Of a stretch of 64,000 bases of DNA, positions 29,282 to 39,920 are shown in pieces. Both the position numbers and the translations under genes were made by a program. Source of the stretch: Thalassospira lucentensis (GTDB lineage Bacteria; Pseudomonadota; Alphaproteobacteria; Rhodospirillales; Thalassospiraceae); assembly GCF_011806425.1 (NCBI RefSeq), contig NZ_JAATOV010000001.1:434001-498000 (forward strand). The letters run 5' to 3'. The notes beneath the pieces were generated by a model. The model ran no database searches, was not told the DNA's origin, and saw nothing but the letters and a program-made list of their open reading frames with translations. Position 1 is the stretch's first letter, and every line of letters begins with the position of its first letter.

Positions 29282-30505
29282 TTATTCGGCGGCAATCGCC
29301 ATCTGATCACCATCAAGCGCCTGACCAAGATCGGCCAAGATATCGTCAATGCATTCAAGCCCGGCCGACAAGCGGATCAGGCCATCGGTAATCTGATATT
29401 GCGCGCGTTCTTCAGGTGTGTAGGTCGAATGGGTCATTGATGCCGGATGCTGAATCAGGGTTTCGGCATCCCCAAGGCTGACCGCGCGGGTAATCATATG
29501 AAGACCGTTCATCAATTTCCGGCCTTCTTCGATCCCGCCTTTAAGTTCAAATGCAATCATCCCGCCAAAGCGGTCCATTTGCTTTTTGGCCAGCTCATGC
29601 TGAGCAAAGCTATCGAGGCCCGGATAAAACACCTTGTCGACTTTCGGGTGGTTCACCAGAAAATCAGCGATCTTTTCCGCATTGTCGCAATGACGTTCCA
29701 TACGAAGCTCAAGGGTTTTAAGCCCGCGCATGACAAGATTGCCATCCTGTGCCGACAGCACCGCACCGGTCATGTCCTTTAGACCGACCAAACGCACCTG
29801 CGTCATGTCCTCGGCCGTGCCAATCACCGCACCCGCCATCAAATCCCCGTGGCCGCCCAAATATTTTGTCGCGGAATGCACAACGATATCCGCACCACGC
29901 TCAATCGGGCGCTGCAGATATGGCGTGCAATAGGTGTTATCGACCACCACCTTAGCCCCACTTTTGTGGGCAATCGCAGAAATGGCTTCGATATCAACCA
30001 GGCGCATGTTCGGGTTCGCCGGGGTTTCGAAATAGACAATCTTGGTCTTGTCGGAAATCGCCTTTTCAAGCTCCGCCGGGTCGCTTAGGTCAACATGGGT
30101 GTGCTTGATGCCAAACTTTTCCAACCCGTGGCGGAAATAGGCAAATGTGCAGCCATACAAGGTCTGATCGACAATGATCTCGTCACCTGGCGCGATGAAG
30201 CTCCAGAATACAGACGTAATCGCCCCCATGCCCGATGCGGTCGCAACGGCGGCTTCCCCGCCTTCTAACACCGCCAAGCGTTGCTCAAGCAAATCAAGGG
30301 TCGGGTTGGCAATCCGGGAATAGATAAAGCCCTGCTCGTCACCAGCAAAGAACCGACCACCCTGCTCGGCGGTTTCAAACGCAAAGGTCGACGACATATA
30401 AACCGGTTGGTTCAACGCCCCATTGTGACTTTTGGGGTCATAGCCATGGTGAATGGCACGTGTGGCGAAACCGGTTTTGGCAGTTGAGTTGTGGCTGTTA
30501 GACAT
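29282..30505 (-). CDS. mdeA: Methionine gamma-lyase
   Basis: A 407-residue PLP enzyme of the Cys/Met metabolism family that splits L-methionine to methanethiol, 2-oxobutyrate and ammonia. The N-terminus (GFATRAIHHGYDP) and the whole sequence closely follow P. putida MdeA. The PLP lysine is in SATKYLGGHGD, and TLYGCTFAY holds the active-site tyrosine and the cysteine (Cys116 in P. putida) that marks gamma-lyases off from cystathionine enzymes. ATG 30505 has GGGAGA 6 nt upstream. It is divergent from a TyrR-like regulator with TyrR-type boxes in the shared region, which suggests amino-acid responsive control. Expected to be cytoplasmic. Confidence 0.92.
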   Translation of the reverse strand: MSNSHNSTAKTGFATRAIHHGYDPKSHNGALNQPVYMSSTFAFETAEQGGRFFAGDEQGFIYSRIANPTLDLLEQRLAVLEGGEAAVATASGMGAITSVFWSFIAPGDEIIVDQTLYGCTFAYFRHGLEKFGIKHTHVDLSDPAELEKAISDKTKIVYFETPANPNMRLVDIEAISAIAHKSGAKVVVDNTYCTPYLQRPIERGADIVVHSATKYLGGHGDLMAGAVIGTAEDMTQVRLVGLKDMTGAVLSAQDGNLVMRGLKTLELRMERHCDNAEKIADFLVNHPKVDKVFYPGLDSFAQHELAKKQMDRFGGMIAFELKGGIEEGRKLMNGLHMITRAVSLGDAETLIQHPASMTHSTYTPEERAQYQITDGLIRLSAGLECIDDILADLGQALDGDQMAIAAE

Positions 30506-30613
30506 GAAAATCTCCCGACAATGCGTTTATTCTGCCGACATCCTCGCAAGCCATATGCCAGCCTGCCAAAGGGCGGTTTTCCGCCGTTATGCGCCATTGA
30601 TTACCGGCCAAGG

Positions 30614-30631
30614 CGTACATATTTATTTACA
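30614..30631. promoter_or_regulatory. TyrR-box-like site 1
   Basis: CGTACA-N6-TTTACA matches the TyrR operator TGTAAA-N6-TTTACA at 10 of 12 positions. It lies about 110 bp upstream of the lyase gene and 100 bp upstream of the regulator gene. Confidence 0.55.
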
Positions 30632-30691
30632 CCCATTTATCGCCAAGCTCCCAAACCACAGCGAATTCGATGGATTTCGTGCAAATCCAGA

Positions 30692-30709
30692 TGTACACTT
30701 TTCGATACA
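30692..30709. promoter_or_regulatory. TyrR-box-like site 2 (weak)
   Basis: TGTACA-N6-GATACA has one good half and one degenerate half, immediately beside site 3, as weak boxes often are next to strong ones in TyrR regulons. Confidence 0.4.
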
Positions 30710-30710
30710 G

Positions 30711-30728
30711 TGTAAACTTATCGGTACA
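30711..30728. promoter_or_regulatory. TyrR-box-like site 3 at the regulator start codon
   Basis: TGTAAA-N6-GGTACA ends 3 nt before ATG 30732 of the TyrR-like gene, where the ribosome site would be, so binding here would fit autorepression. Confidence 0.5.
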
Positions 30729-30731
30729 GTC

Positions 30732-32360
30732 ATGCGATTTGAAATCCGGGGCGAAAACAGGCTTGGCATTACGCGCGATGTGGTCAATGTTCTGACTGAT
30801 CAGGGGCTTGATCTTCGCGCGTTTGAGGTCACCACCCATTACATCTATGCCGATATTCCCGCCATCCGCCCGGAACGGTTTCCGTTGCTGTCCCATGCCC
30901 TTAAACGCATTCCGGGTATTTCCGATATTCGCGAAATTGACCGCCTGCCAACCGAACGCCGCCGCGCACAGTTGCATGCCACCTTGGCCGCCCTTGGCGA
31001 TCCGGTGATTGCGGTTGATGCGTCGGGGCAAATTGCCCAAGCCAACCCCGCCGCACAAACCATCATTGGCCTGTCTGAAAAAGACCTGCGTGATCGCGAT
31101 ATATCCTTTATTTTAAATGATCCATCTATTGAAGATTTGCGCCACAGCAAATTCCACCTGCCAGAGCGCGAGGTGACTTTGGGCGGGCAAACATACCTTT
31201 TGCAGGTGGAGCCAATCGGCCATGTCGATGATGGATCGGACATTGATGACGCCTCCCCCTGGGGCGGGGTGATGGTGTTTCACCGTGCTGCGCGGCTTGG
31301 CCGCGTGATCACCGCCCTTCAGGATCGCAGCCACACCGAATTTGACGACATTATCGGCGAAAGCCGCGCGATGACACGGGTGAAATCACAGGCCAAGCGC
31401 CTTGCCGCAATTGATGCACCGCTTTTGATCCTTGGCGAAACCGGAACCGGCAAGGAACTGTTTGCCCGCGCATCCCACCGGGCAAGCACGCGCATCGATC
31501 AACCCTTTCTGGCCCTAAACTGTGCCGCCATGCCCGAAGGATTGGCCGAAAGCGAACTGTTTGGCTATGCCGCCGGGGCATTTACCAGTGCACGGCGCGG
31601 CGGCAAGCCGGGGCTTTTGGAATTGGCTGATGGCGGCACGCTATTTTTGGATGAAATTGGCGAATTAACCCCGTATTTGCAGGCCAAATTGCTGCGCGTT
31701 TTGCAAGATGGCCGGTTCCGGCGCGTTGGTGGTACCGATGAAATTGGCGTTGATGTGCGGATCATCAGCGCGACCAACCGCGATCTCGAAGCCATGTCCC
31801 ATGACGGCACCTTCCGCGAGGACCTTTATTTCCGCCTCAACGTCCTTGGCATCACCTTGCCGCCCTTGCGCGATCGGATTGAGGACATCCACGATCTTGC
31901 CCAATTTTTCATTGATCGCACCGCCCAGCAAACCGAACGGGCCACCCCGCATCTTGCGCAAGATGCCTTGGCGTGGCTGACGCAACACACATGGCCCGGC
32001 AATGTGCGCGAGCTTGAAAATACGCTGTTTCGCGCCGTTGCCCTGCTGGATGGCAACACCCTGACCGCCCGCGACCTTTGCGATGCTGCCACCGGCACGG
32101 CACAACACACATCAGAAACCGCGACCACCAACTTAAGCGACGCAAACACGCCAACCACGACACCCCCACATCATCGCACAGACATCATCACGGACGCACT
32201 GGCCGCACCGGACTTTGCAACAGGCATGACGATGATTGAACGTGAAATGCTCACCCGGCTTTATCCCGACTATCCCAGTTCGCGCAAACTGGCCGAACGG
32301 CTGGGTGTTTCGCACACATCGATTGCCAACAAACTGCGTAAATACGGCATTGGAAGCTGA
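30732..32360 (+). CDS. TyrR-family transcriptional regulator (ACT-PAS-AAA+-HTH)
   Basis: A 542-residue regulator with the TyrR layout: N-terminal ACT domain (MRFEIRGENRLGITRDVVNV), PAS domain (about 80-190), AAA+ domain with Walker A GETGTGKE and Walker B GGTLFLDEIGEL, and a C-terminal helix-turn-helix (YPSSRKLAERLGVSHTSIAN) almost identical in pattern to E. coli TyrR. The sigma-54 contact loop reads GAFTSA instead of GAFTGA, so, like TyrR, it may work with sigma-70 rather than activate sigma-54. ATG 30732 matches the TyrR N-terminus; upstream in-frame sequence is intergenic. The likely target is the divergent methionine gamma-lyase gene and itself. Effector unknown. Confidence 0.9.
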   Translation: MRFEIRGENRLGITRDVVNVLTDQGLDLRAFEVTTHYIYADIPAIRPERFPLLSHALKRIPGISDIREIDRLPTERRRAQLHATLAALGDPVIAVDASGQIAQANPAAQTIIGLSEKDLRDRDISFILNDPSIEDLRHSKFHLPEREVTLGGQTYLLQVEPIGHVDDGSDIDDASPWGGVMVFHRAARLGRVITALQDRSHTEFDDIIGESRAMTRVKSQAKRLAAIDAPLLILGETGTGKELFARASHRASTRIDQPFLALNCAAMPEGLAESELFGYAAGAFTSARRGGKPGLLELADGGTLFLDEIGELTPYLQAKLLRVLQDGRFRRVGGTDEIGVDVRIISATNRDLEAMSHDGTFREDLYFRLNVLGITLPPLRDRIEDIHDLAQFFIDRTAQQTERATPHLAQDALAWLTQHTWPGNVRELENTLFRAVALLDGNTLTARDLCDAATGTAQHTSETATTNLSDANTPTTTPPHHRTDIITDALAAPDFATGMTMIEREMLTRLYPDYPSSRKLAERLGVSHTSIANKLRKYGIGS

Positions 32361-32510
32361 TCAGGGCAGCAGAAAAACCCACGAAAACCGCGCTAAACCA
32401 ACAGCAAAACGGCTTTTATCACGTCTTGCATTGCGCTGTACGTTGCGCTGCGGCATGATTCGACTACTTTAATAAGAGGATACAATCCTCACCCCTCGGG
32501 AGAAAACATC

Positions 32511-33296
32511 ATGCTGACAGGAAAAAGCGCACTTGTAACCGGCTCTACCAGTGGCATCGGCCTTGCGATGGCCAAGGCACTTGCCGGGGCCGGGGCGGAT
32601 ATCATGCTCAATGGCTTTGGCGACAAAGACGAAATCGAAGCCATCCGCAAATCACTTGAGACCGACTTTGGCGTGACCGCCTATTATAATAGCGCGGACC
32701 TGTCCAAGCCCGACCAGATCGAAGCAATGATGAAAGACGTCGCCGATAAATTTGGCGGCGGCGCTGACATTTTGATTAACAATGCCGGCATTCAGCATAC
32801 CGATCTGATCGAAGATTTCCCGGCCGAAAAATGGGACGCGATCATCGCGATCAACCTAAGTTCCGCCTTTCACACCACGCGCCATGCCGTACCCTATATG
32901 AAAAAGCAAAACTGGGGTCGGATCATCAATACCGCGTCCGCCCACGGGCTTGTGGCATCGGCGCAAAAGGCGGCCTATGTCGCGGCCAAGCACGGCATTA
33001 TGGGCCTGACCAAGGTCACTGCCCTTGAAACCGCCGAAACCGGGATCACGGCCAACGCAATTTGCCCGGGCTGGGTCCGCACCGAACTGGTTGAACGCCA
33101 GATCGAAGCCAAGGCCAAGGAAGGCGGCATTTCCGTCGAAGAAGCCGCAACGAACTTGGTATCGGACAAACACCCCTCCAAGCAGTTCGTCACCCCCGAA
33201 CAGATCGGCAAAACCGCCCTGTTCCTGTGCTCGGACGCCGCAGACCAAATGACCGGGACGCATATGTCAGTTGATGGCGGCTGGACCGCGCAGTAA
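32511..33296 (+). CDS. bdhA: D-3-hydroxybutyrate dehydrogenase (SDR family)
   Basis: A 261-residue short-chain dehydrogenase that interconverts D-3-hydroxybutyrate and acetoacetate with NAD(H). It has the cofactor motif TGSTSGIG, NNAG, the catalytic Ser/Tyr/Lys set (NTASAHG...YVAAKHG) and a C-terminal MSVDGGWTAQ. Residue pattern (GIQHTDLIEDFP, CPGWVRTELVERQI) fits bacterial 3-hydroxybutyrate dehydrogenases closely. It would serve turnover of polyhydroxybutyrate. Single gene after the TyrR-like regulator, with its own terminator. Confidence 0.9.
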   Translation: MLTGKSALVTGSTSGIGLAMAKALAGAGADIMLNGFGDKDEIEAIRKSLETDFGVTAYYNSADLSKPDQIEAMMKDVADKFGGGADILINNAGIQHTDLIEDFPAEKWDAIIAINLSSAFHTTRHAVPYMKKQNWGRIINTASAHGLVASAQKAAYVAAKHGIMGLTKVTALETAETGITANAICPGWVRTELVERQIEAKAKEGGISVEEAATNLVSDKHPSKQFVTPEQIGKTALFLCSDAADQMTGTHMSVDGGWTAQ

Positions 33297-33329
33297 AGCG
33301 CACACTGCCCAAAAGCATCCAAACACACA

Positions 33330-33367
33330 AAAAGCCCCTTTGGACTTCGCGCCAAAGGGGCTTTTGC
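33330..33367. terminator. Terminator after the 3-hydroxybutyrate dehydrogenase gene
   Basis: A 14-bp stem AAAAGCCCCTTTGG with its complement at 33352-33365, 8-nt loop, with T-runs on both strands. It separates convergent genes and can act in both directions. Confidence 0.88.
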
Positions 33368-33399
33368 ATGCGTTTATAAACCGAACGTGACTATAGGCT

Positions 33400-33585
33400 T
33401 TAGTCTTTCGGCATGCAGGTCATGCCATTGCGTTCGGCATTATTGATGCAGTCCTGCTTATGGGAATAGCCTTGCGTCGACGCACCTACGATATTGCCGT
33501 TGCGTGCCGTACGCCGCCACCGCCAACCGTCTTTGCCTTCGTAAAGCTCCCATAGGTCGCCGTTGGTGTCTCTGCAGCTTGCCAT
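33400..33585 (-). CDS. DUF1508 (YegP-like) small protein
   Basis: A 61-residue protein with one DUF1508 repeat: LYEGKDGWRWRRTARNGNIVGASTQG then YSHKQDCINNAERN. E. coli YegP has two such repeats, this has one plus three cysteines. ATG 33585 is supported by GAGG 6 nt upstream. Function of the family is unknown. Single gene. Confidence 0.72.
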   Translation of the reverse strand: MASCRDTNGDLWELYEGKDGWRWRRTARNGNIVGASTQGYSHKQDCINNAERNGMTCMPKD

Positions 33586-33668
33586 GTCTTACCTCATCAA
33601 CTCGGAAAATCTGGTCCCAAACTTTTGACGGGGATTACGGGCTTTTGTGAAAACTTAAACCCGGCGCG

Positions 33669-35802
<2,134 letters not shown>

Positions 35803-35899
35803 TCAGGCTAAATCGGTTTGTAATATCACGCCAATTCTGGATGACTCTCGGCATTGGCGGATACCCCAAAAACGATCAAATGATCAGAAGGAGGCCCAA

Positions 35900-36757
35900 A
35901 TGGGTATCGAAAACGCATCCAGTAATAAGGTGTTTGGTGGCTGGCAAAAGCAATACACCCACCCGTCCAATGTATTGGGCTGTGACATGCGCTTTGCCAT
36001 TTTCCTGCCGCCACAGGCAAGCAATGGCACCAAAGTCCCGGTCATGTACTGGTTATCTGGCCTGACCTGCACGGATGAAAACTTCATGCAAAAGGCCGGC
36101 GCATTCCGTCTTGCCGCCGAACTGGGCATTGCGATTGTCGCCCCGGACACCAGCCCGCGTGGAGATCATGTGCCCGATGACGAAGAAGAAGCCTATGATT
36201 TCGGTAAGGGGGCGGGATTTTACGTCAACGCCACCCAAGAACCGTGGGCGCGCAATTACCGCATGTATGATTACGTCACCAAAGAACTGCCAGAATTGAT
36301 CAAGGATCACTTCCCGGTCAGTGACGATGCAGTGATTTCCGGCCACTCGATGGGTGGGCACGGCGCATTGATGATTGCCCTTCGTAATCCGGGCACCTTT
36401 AAATCCGTCACGGCCTTTGCACCGATTTCCAACCCGATCAACTGCCCTTGGGGCCAAAAGGCGCTGGGCAATTATCTGGGCGACGATAAATCGACTTGGA
36501 AAGCATGGGACAGTTCGGAATTGATGAAGGCAGCAACATCTTCTGATGCACAAACACCAGCCCTTGTGGATCAGGGTGACGCGGATGGCTTCTTGGCCGA
36601 GCAGCTTAAACCCGAAATCCTCGAAGCAGCAGCGAAAACGTCAAACTACCCGCTGACGGTGCGCATGCAGGATGGCTATGACCATAGCTATTACTTCATC
36701 TCAAGCTTTATCGAAGATCACATTCGCTTCCATGCCAAGCATCTTGGCCTGAACTGA
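35900..36757 (+). CDS. fghA: S-formylglutathione hydrolase
   Basis: A 285-residue esterase-D family hydrolase releasing formate and glutathione from S-formylglutathione. Nucleophile serine is in GHSMGGHGA; the catalytic histidine is in [16 protein letters not shown] near residue 55 is a family hallmark. ATG 35900 follows an AAGGAGG ribosome site. About 97 bp after frmA on the same strand, presumably one transcript, closed by the hairpin at 36795-36848. Confidence 0.95.
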   Translation: MGIENASSNKVFGGWQKQYTHPSNVLGCDMRFAIFLPPQASNGTKVPVMYWLSGLTCTDENFMQKAGAFRLAAELGIAIVAPDTSPRGDHVPDDEEEAYDFGKGAGFYVNATQEPWARNYRMYDYVTKELPELIKDHFPVSDDAVISGHSMGGHGALMIALRNPGTFKSVTAFAPISNPINCPWGQKALGNYLGDDKSTWKAWDSSELMKAATSSDAQTPALVDQGDADGFLAEQLKPEILEAAAKTSNYPLTVRMQDGYDHSYYFISSFIEDHIRFHAKHLGLN

Positions 36758-36794
36758 TCTTCGCAATATCACGACTTCCGCAGCAATGCGGTTC

Positions 36795-36848
36795 CCCCGG
36801 CATGTCGCCATACCCATCCCCCCTTTGGCGTGCCGGGGTTCTTCTTTT
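36795..36848 (+). terminator. Terminator after fghA
   Basis: CCCCGGCA pairs with TGCCGGGG (36831-36838), with an inner CGCCA/TGGCG pairing, followed by TTCTTCTTTT. Placed between convergent fghA and bioN. Confidence 0.75.
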
Positions 36849-36868
36849 CAGGGGAAAAGCGCGTACAG

Positions 36869-37471
36869 CTAGTCCGGATCGAAACTGCGCGCATCAATCG
36901 CATCGGCCACATCATCGGCCATCTTAAGGGTGCGAATGATCAACGGCACGACCATGGCAAGGATCGACTTATCCAAGCCACGCGCACGTTGGGCATCGCG
37001 GATTTCCGATGCGACGGTTGCAATCACCGGGATAAAGCGCAGCACCATCGAAATCGCCAAACTGACCTTTTGCGGATTAACCCCGATGGGGCGAAGTGGC
37101 TGCATGGCGCGTTCAAGTGAGTCGAGCATGGCAGACGTTTTGGTGGTTAAGGTCACAAGTGCCGCGAACAGCACAATCGCAGCCACACGCGTGACGACCA
37201 ACAACCCGGCCTGCCAATCATGAAGCCAAAGCTGCACGGCAAAGAAAACTGCCAACAGCCAGATCATCGGTTTGATCTGCGCCCAAAGGACACGCAGGCC
37301 AAAGCCACTGACCGGATAAAGCACAATCACCGTGGCAAGCACCGCCGCCGCCACCGGCCAATCGGGGATCAGGAAAACACCCGTCCCCAAGGCCACCATC
37401 GCCAAAATCTTGATCCCGGCAGTTGCCCGGTGCACGGCGGATGTACCGTCGATATAAAGACCGGCGATCAT
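36869..37471 (-). CDS. bioN: Biotin ECF transporter transmembrane component
   Basis: A 200-residue EcfT/CbiQ-type membrane protein with about five hydrophobic helices and the coupling-helix motif region DAQRARGLD near residue 160, which contacts the ATPase. Its start overlaps the stop of the ATPase gene by 4 nt. With bioM and bioY it makes the energised biotin uptake system. Role assigned mainly from the neighbouring bioY. Confidence 0.9.
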   Translation of the reverse strand: MIAGLYIDGTSAVHRATAGIKILAMVALGTGVFLIPDWPVAAAVLATVIVLYPVSGFGLRVLWAQIKPMIWLLAVFFAVQLWLHDWQAGLLVVTRVAAIVLFAALVTLTTKTSAMLDSLERAMQPLRPIGVNPQKVSLAISMVLRFIPVIATVASEIRDAQRARGLDKSILAMVVPLIIRTLKMADDVADAIDARSFDPD

Positions 37472-38142
37472 GCCATCATCTCGCGGTATTTCGGGACGGC
37501 ATTGGCGGGCGTATCGTCAATCACGACATTGCCGTTTTCAAACACCAGCACCCGGTCATAGTCGGCAATTAAATCAAGATCATGGGTAACCGTGATCACG
37601 GTTTGATCAAGTCCATCAATCGCACGTTTGACCCGATTACGGTTACGCAGGTCCAAAAGGGTGGTCGGTTCATCAAAAATGATATAGCGCGGCTCCATCA
37701 CCAGCACGCCTGAAATCGCTAAAAGCTGTTTCTGACCACCACTTAAAAGATGGCTGGGATGGGCTTTAAAATCGGTCAAATCATAGCGCGCCAGGATTTC
37801 ATCGATCCGGCGCGTGACTTCTTCTTTGGGCAGCTTCAGTGATTTAAGCCCAAAGGCCAAGTCTTCTTCGACCACCGGATAAACGATTTGATTATCGGGA
37901 TTTTGAAAAACAAACCCGACATGACGACGCAGTTTGCGGCCGTCCTTTGCCGCGTCCAGATCATCGACCATGACCCGCCCACTGCTTGCGGTTTGCAGGC
38001 CATTGAGCAATCGGACAAACGTGCTTTTGCCCGACCCATTCGCACCGACGACACCGATCCGCTTTTCAGTAAGCGTCAGGTCGATGTCGGCAAGCGCGTG
38101 TCGCTGATCAAACTGTACAGAGACATTTTCAAGTCGAATCAT
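37468..38142 (-). CDS. bioM: Biotin ECF transporter ATPase
   Basis: A 224-residue ABC ATPase of the EcfA group: Walker [11 protein letters not shown], signature LSGGQKQL, Walker [13 protein letters not shown] and switch histidine in VTHDLDLI. It drives biotin import with BioN and BioY. The gene lies 81 bp after bioY and overlaps bioN, all on the minus strand. Confidence 0.92.
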   Translation of the reverse strand: MIRLENVSVQFDQRHALADIDLTLTEKRIGVVGANGSGKSTFVRLLNGLQTASSGRVMVDDLDAAKDGRKLRRHVGFVFQNPDNQIVYPVVEEDLAFGLKSLKLPKEEVTRRIDEILARYDLTDFKAHPSHLLSGGQKQLLAISGVLVMEPRYIIFDEPTTLLDLRNRNRVKRAIDGLDQTVITVTHDLDLIADYDRVLVFENGNVVIDDTPANAVPKYREMMA

Positions 38143-38223
38143 GGAGCAGCCTGTTCGAGGTTATTTGACGATGTTAACTGGATACAGATCGGGCGCAAGT
38201 AGATCACTTGCGCCCATAAGGCG

Positions 38224-38772
38224 TTAGCCCGCCTTGGAAATCAAGGGATAGGCGCGGCGAACCGCAAGGCATGCGGCGGTCGCAATCACGACCTTGATGG
38301 CCCCCCCGATCAGGAAGGGCGCCGACCCAACGGTGGCCTGCCAATAGCTGATGTCGGCCACGACCGCGACCCAGGCATTACCAATGGCATACAGCACCAC
38401 GATGCCGCCAAAAACAATGGACAGCGCGGCATTGAAAACATTCAAGTGGTTCCAGAATTTCTCGATCAAAAGCCCGATAATAAAGGCCGAAATCGCCCAG
38501 CCGAACATGAACCCGCCGGTAACCCCGATCATCACGCCAAAGCCACCGCGCCCGCCGGACAAAAGCGGCAAGCCAACAGCAACCAGCACAAGAAAGAGAA
38601 TAATCGAAAGCGCCCCGCGGCGTGCCCCCAGAATGGCACCCGCCAACATTGGACCAAGCGACTGGGCTGTGATCGGCACACCGGTGACTGGAAGGGTAAT
38701 TGGCGGAAACAGCCCAAGAGCGGCGGTCAGAGCTGCAAACAGGGCGATATAAACAATATCTTTGGTCTTCAT
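38224..38772 (-). CDS. bioY: Biotin transporter substrate-binding subunit BioY
   Basis: A 182-residue membrane protein with six helices; the family pattern is seen in ITLPVTGVPITAQSLGPMLAGAILGARRGALS and GGRGGFGVMIGVTGGFMFGW. It binds biotin in the membrane and can act alone or with BioMN. Start ATG 38772 (MKTKDIVYIALFAAL) is preferred over an in-frame extension to 38826. First gene of the bioY-bioM-bioN set. No clear BioR operator (TTATMKATAA) was found upstream. Confidence 0.94.
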   Translation of the reverse strand: MKTKDIVYIALFAALTAALGLFPPITLPVTGVPITAQSLGPMLAGAILGARRGALSIILFLVLVAVGLPLLSGGRGGFGVMIGVTGGFMFGWAISAFIIGLLIEKFWNHLNVFNAALSIVFGGIVVLYAIGNAWVAVVADISYWQATVGSAPFLIGGAIKVVIATAACLAVRRAYPLISKAG

Positions 38773-38968
38773 GTAACGGTTCCCATTCCCGTTATAAGGC
38801 CGTTTTGCAATCAACCCCTTGCGCAAAACAGCCTTGCGTTAACCGGTCCGCCCGACCGGCTCAACGGGCAATGGGATACCCGCAAATCGCGTCAAGGCCA
38901 AGCAAAATGACGCACCCCTTGGCCAAATGAGATCGCCGACATCCCAATAGCCACGTGATTTCAGCGCC

Positions 38969-39328
38969 TTAGCTGCCCTCACCCTCGACGAAGGTTTTAA
39001 GCCGCATTAGGGCAGAAGCCCACCGGTTCGCCACCTGATCAAGATAGGCACGTGCCTGTTCAAGCTGCTCGGGGCAAAAGGCATACTGACTTTCGCGCCC
39101 AACCCGATGGTTTTGCACCAATCCAGCCGCTTCAAGGACGCGCAGATGCTTGGTCACGGCCTGACGGGTCATGTCCGCGTCATCTGACAGGGTCGAAATG
39201 GATCGTGGTTTTCCATCTGAAAGCCGGTCAAAGATCGCCAACCGGGTAGAATCACCCAGCGCGGCGAAAATGACGGAAAAATCACCGTCATTTTCGACAT
39301 CAACAGGATTATGATCAGTTTTCGGCAT
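38969..39328 (-). CDS. ArsR-family transcriptional regulator
   Basis: A 119-residue winged-helix regulator: FAALGDSTRLAIFDRLSDG, recognition region DDADMTRQAVTKHLRVLEAAGLV. No metal-binding cysteine pair is present in the DNA-binding helix; it belongs to the group paired with SRPBCC/AHSA1 proteins. Start ATG 39328 overlaps the end of the SRPBCC gene by 14 nt, so the two are translated together. It probably binds the two GCAACY-N4-RGTTGC dyads upstream of the pair. Confidence 0.9.
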   Translation of the reverse strand: MPKTDHNPVDVENDGDFSVIFAALGDSTRLAIFDRLSDGKPRSISTLSDDADMTRQAVTKHLRVLEAAGLVQNHRVGRESQYAFCPEQLEQARAYLDQVANRWASALMRLKTFVEGEGS

Positions 39329-39755
39329 ATTTTTTGATATTTCCCAACTGGAATTCCCAGCCATTTGTATTGGACCGCAGGGCATCGGCAATCCGATGCG
39401 GTGGCAGGTTATCAAATCCGGTTTCACGGACTTTCACCACGGTTGATGCCCCTTTTTCTTCGAGCCAGAATTCAACAAGCGTTTCGGGTTCCCCACTGTA
39501 GTCATAGTCGGGATCAATGGCATAGGGATGCCACGTATAGGCAAAATAGGCCGGATCTTCCATTGCCTTGATGGTTGCCTTCCAACCTGCGGCCTCACAG
39601 ACCGTGATGACACCGGTTGAAACTTCGCCAACGACGAATGGCCCATCAATGCGCGCACCGAACCATGCACCGAATTTCTCGTGATCGGTCAACGCCGACC
39701 AAACCATGGAACGTGGGGCTTCAATCTCGATAGACTTTTCGATCATATTCGACAT
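39315..39755 (-). CDS. SRPBCC/AHSA1-domain protein
   Basis: A 146-residue START-like fold protein of the activator-of-Hsp90 ATPase homologue group: starts with IEKSIEIEAPRSMVWSALTDHEKFGAWF, ends with GNIKKYAEN. These proteins hold a hydrophobic ligand cavity; function is unknown. ATG 39755 has an AGGAGG ribosome site 7 nt upstream which itself lies inside an inverted repeat. First gene of a two-gene unit with the ArsR regulator. Confidence 0.9.
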   Translation of the reverse strand: MSNMIEKSIEIEAPRSMVWSALTDHEKFGAWFGARIDGPFVVGEVSTGVITVCEAAGWKATIKAMEDPAYFAYTWHPYAIDPDYDYSGEPETLVEFWLEEKGASTVVKVRETGFDNLPPHRIADALRSNTNGWEFQLGNIKKYAEN

Positions 39756-39758
39756 AAC

Positions 39759-39774
39759 GCAACCTCCTGGTTGC
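39759..39774. promoter_or_regulatory. Operator-like dyad over the SRPBCC ribosome site
   Basis: GCAACC-TCCT-GGTTGC is a 6-bp inverted repeat with a 4-nt spacer, and on the minus strand its centre is the AGGAGG ribosome site. The half-site matches the second dyad 45 bp upstream. It could be an ArsR operator, an RNA hairpin that hides the ribosome site, or both. Confidence 0.6.
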
Positions 39775-39803
39775 ATTTAAGATGCCAGTATACGTCCCTT
39801 TAT

Positions 39804-39819
39804 GCAACTAAAAAGTTGC
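39804..39819. promoter_or_regulatory. Second operator-like dyad upstream of the SRPBCC-ArsR pair
   Basis: GCAACT-AAAA-AGTTGC has the same half-site and spacing as the dyad at 39759-39774, centre to centre 45 bp. Likely autoregulatory ArsR operator. Confidence 0.6.
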
Positions 39820-39837
39820 GCATTGGAATGCTGATTC

Positions 39838-39872
39838 CAAAAACACGAACGCCCGGCTGTTTCCAGCCGGGC
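39838..39872 (-). terminator. Terminator at the end of the urea operon
   Basis: CGCCCGGCTG-TTTC-CAGCCGGGCG, a 10-bp stem with 4-nt loop at 39849-39872, is followed on the minus strand by GTGTTTTTGG. It lies just after ureG. Confidence 0.85.
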
Positions 39873-39920
39873 GCTGTGTGCTCCCGTTCCGCTTAAAGAA
39901 CGCGTCCTTCTATCCCCATA

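Noticed and set aside
38773..38968. Search for a biotin regulator (BioR) operator upstream of bioY
   Set aside because: Only a TTATAA core and a CCGGTC/GACCGG hairpin without a T-run were seen; no match to TTATMKATAA.
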